NCBI GenBank assembly: GCA_018969015.1
Contig: JAGWZE010000005.1
Coordinates: forward strand, 1 to 64,000
Direction: 5' to 3'
Source of the DNA: Alphaproteobacteria bacterium
Lineage (GTDB): Bacteria; Pseudomonadota; Alphaproteobacteria; Caulobacterales; Aquidulcibacteraceae
DNA length: 64,000 bases
The notes under the pieces were generated by a model that was given only the letters and a program-made list of their open reading frames with translations, searched no databases and was not told where the DNA came from. A program made the translations under genes and the position numbers. Positions within the stretch are counted from its first letter, which is position 1. Every line of letters begins with the position of its first letter. This document shows, piece by piece, positions 62,830 through 64,000 of the stretch.

Positions 62830-63665
62830 GCGGGCGCGTCATCACCGGGCGGACGAAAGTGCTCGCGGTCCTGGGCAATCCGATCGCGCACTCGCTTTCG
62901 CCCCCGATGCACAACGCCTGGCTGGCGGCGGCCGGGATCGACGCGACCTATGTGGCGCTGCCGATCGAGGGCGACGTGTTCGCCGCGCTGCCATCCTTCG
63001 GGCTTTACGGCGCGAACGTCACGGTGCCCCATAAGGAGCGGGCGGCCGCCATCGCGACGCAAAGGGACGAGGCGGTCGCGAGGCTCGGCGCGGCGAACGT
63101 GCTCCGCTTCGGGCCGAACGGCGTGGCCGCGTTCAACACGGATGCGCCGGGGTTCGTGGCGAGCCTCGACGAGGCCGCCCCGGGCTGGCGGGATCGCGTG
63201 AAAACGGCCCTCGTGATCGGCGCCGGCGGCGCCGCGCGGGCGATCGCCTGGGGCCTCGCCGCGGCAGGCGTGGAGAAGCTCCTCGTCAGCAACCGCACGG
63301 AAGCGCGCGCGCTGGAGGTGTGCGCAGTGTGCCCGCGCGCGGCGCCCTGGCCCTGGGCTTATCTTGGTGATGCTTTCGCGAAGGCGGACCTGATCGTCAA
63401 CGCAACGTCGCTGGGACTTGCCGGCGGGCCTTCGCCGGACTGGCCGATCGAGGCGGCCGCGCCGCACGCGCTGGTCGTCGACGCCGTGTACAAGCCGCTC
63501 GAGACGCCGCTGCTCGCCCAGGCGCGGGCGCGCGGACTCGCCACGGTGGACGGGCTCGGCATGTTGATCCATCAAGGAGCGCTGGCGTTCGAGATCTGGT
63601 TCGGCGTGAAGCCGGACACACGCGCCGCGCGAGGCCTGTTGAACGAACTGCTTGCGCGGGGCTGA
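62826..63665 (+). CDS. aroE: shikimate dehydrogenase
   Basis: Reduces 3-dehydroshikimate with NADPH in aromatic amino-acid synthesis. The 279-residue protein has VLGNPIAHSLSPPMHNAWL (shikimate site), YGANVTVPHKERAA with the catalytic Lys, NTDAPGF, ALVIGAGGAARAI (NADP motif), and VVDAVYKPLETPLL. It is coupled to maf and followed by coaE. Confidence 0.97.
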   Translation: MSGRVITGRTKVLAVLGNPIAHSLSPPMHNAWLAAAGIDATYVALPIEGDVFAALPSFGLYGANVTVPHKERAAAIATQRDEAVARLGAANVLRFGPNGVAAFNTDAPGFVASLDEAAPGWRDRVKTALVIGAGGAARAIAWGLAAAGVEKLLVSNRTEARALEVCAVCPRAAPWPWAYLGDAFAKADLIVNATSLGLAGGPSPDWPIEAAAPHALVVDAVYKPLETPLLAQARARGLATVDGLGMLIHQGALAFEIWFGVKPDTRAARGLLNELLARG

Positions 63666-63686
63666 GCAGAGGGGAAGGGGCGGCCG

Positions 63687-64000
63687 ATGATCATTCTCGG
63701 GCTCACCGGCTCGATCGGCATGGGCAAATCCACCACGGCGCAGATGTTCGCCGAGGAGGGCGTGCCGGTGTATGACGCGGACGCCGCGGTCCATGCGCTC
63801 TACGAACCGGGCGGCGCGGCTGTGGACCCCGTCGGCGCGGCGTTTCCCGGCGTCGTCAAGGACGGCGCGATCGATCGCGCGGCGCTCGGCCAGGCGGTGT
63901 TCGGCAACGCCGAGGCGATCAAGCGGCTCGAGACGATCGTGCATCCGCTTGTGCGCGAGGCGCAGGCGCAATTCCTGCGGCGCAACTTGGAGCGGAAATC
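63687..64000 (+). CDS. coaE: dephospho-CoA kinase (3' truncated)
   Basis: Last step of coenzyme A synthesis. The ATG at 63687 follows GAGGGGAAGGGG. The first 104 residues are visible: [20 protein letters not shown] with the P-loop GSIGMGKS, then [18 protein letters not shown] with the conserved DAD, and [17 protein letters not shown]. The gene runs off the window. In Caulobacter coaE also follows aroE. Confidence 0.96.
   Translation, partial: MIILGLTGSIGMGKSTTAQMFAEEGVPVYDADAAVHALYEPGGAAVDPVGAAFPGVVKDGAIDRAALGQAVFGNAEAIKRLETIVHPLVREAQAQFLRRNLERK

Noticed and set aside
1-64000. CRISPR arrays, insertion sequences, prophage genes, rRNA operon
   Set aside because: No direct-repeat/spacer arrays, transposases, phage structural genes or rRNA sequences were recognised anywhere in the window.

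Overview
The window is very GC-rich chromosomal DNA from an alphaproteobacterium, most likely Caulobacterales or a relative such as the Hyphomonadaceae. The strongest evidence is the gene order at the right end: hemJ-hemH-hemE, a roughly 300 bp gap, then the PPDK/PEP-synthase regulatory protein, maf, aroE and coaE. This is the arrangement around the Caulobacter chromosomal origin (established knowledge), and it sits near mnmE-mnmG-rsmG-parA-parB and several parS-like sites. A CenR-type response regulator, an NtrZ-like protein, a CGPC-type thioredoxin-TPR protein and a class I PHA synthase agree with this. No database search was possible; all names come from reading motifs and from family recognition.

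Layout. 1-11.6 kb: housekeeping genes (truncated DUF2339 membrane protein, dapB, DUF2244, nth, ATP-grasp protein with a coupled lipoprotein, PfkB kinase), a membrane-protein/XRE-regulator operon behind palindromic operator-like sites, phaC, and a yggT-DUF167-folD operon. 11.7-18.2 kb: a tRNA-Ala(CGC) followed by about 6.4 kb that is visibly less GC-rich with mixed third positions. It holds a TetR regulator, a DUF2158 protein, a LuxR-type response regulator coupled to a hybrid histidine kinase, a stand-alone receiver and two small membrane proteins. Four copies of a near-palindrome of the form ACTGAAnnnAGT lie inside it. No integrase is visible. It looks like a small acquired or decayed island carrying its own signalling circuit.

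18.2-22.1 kb: an accessory lipid/haloalkane group (acyl-CoA ligase; haloalkane dehalogenase-DUF1330-TetR). 22.1-45 kb: core functions (hrcA-grpE, thermonuclease, YbaK-type deacylase, cnoX-LonN-Trm112-DUF971 operon, ubiH-type hydroxylase, amtB, ftsK, lolA, a possible small RNA, xthA, cenR, L,D-transpeptidase, yggS, ThiE-like, ntrZ, porin-like protein, DUF3576). 41.8-46 kb: leuS-lptE-holA. 46-53 kb: a minus-strand run DUF6489-mnmE-[parS cluster]-mnmG-DUF3088-rsmG-parA-parB. 53-56.6 kb: dienelactone hydrolase-quinone oxidoreductase, GST, MerR/TipAS regulator. 56.8-61.1 kb: rho, hemJ, hemH, hemE. 61.1-61.4 kb: putative oriC. 61.4-64 kb: PPDK regulator-maf-aroE-coaE (coaE cut by the window edge).

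Two families of intergenic foldback repeats are dispersed through the window. One has five complete copies and one half copy with GTCATCCTCG...CGAGGATGAC ends and internal GGGGATCCAG/CTGGATCCCC arms. The other has longer foldback elements based on CTCCCC/GGGGAG arms. The most interesting unexplained items are the island regulon with its shared operator, the promoter-to-terminator unit between lolA and xthA that looks like a small RNA gene, and the parS/ori layout, including one parS-like site inside a coding sequence.
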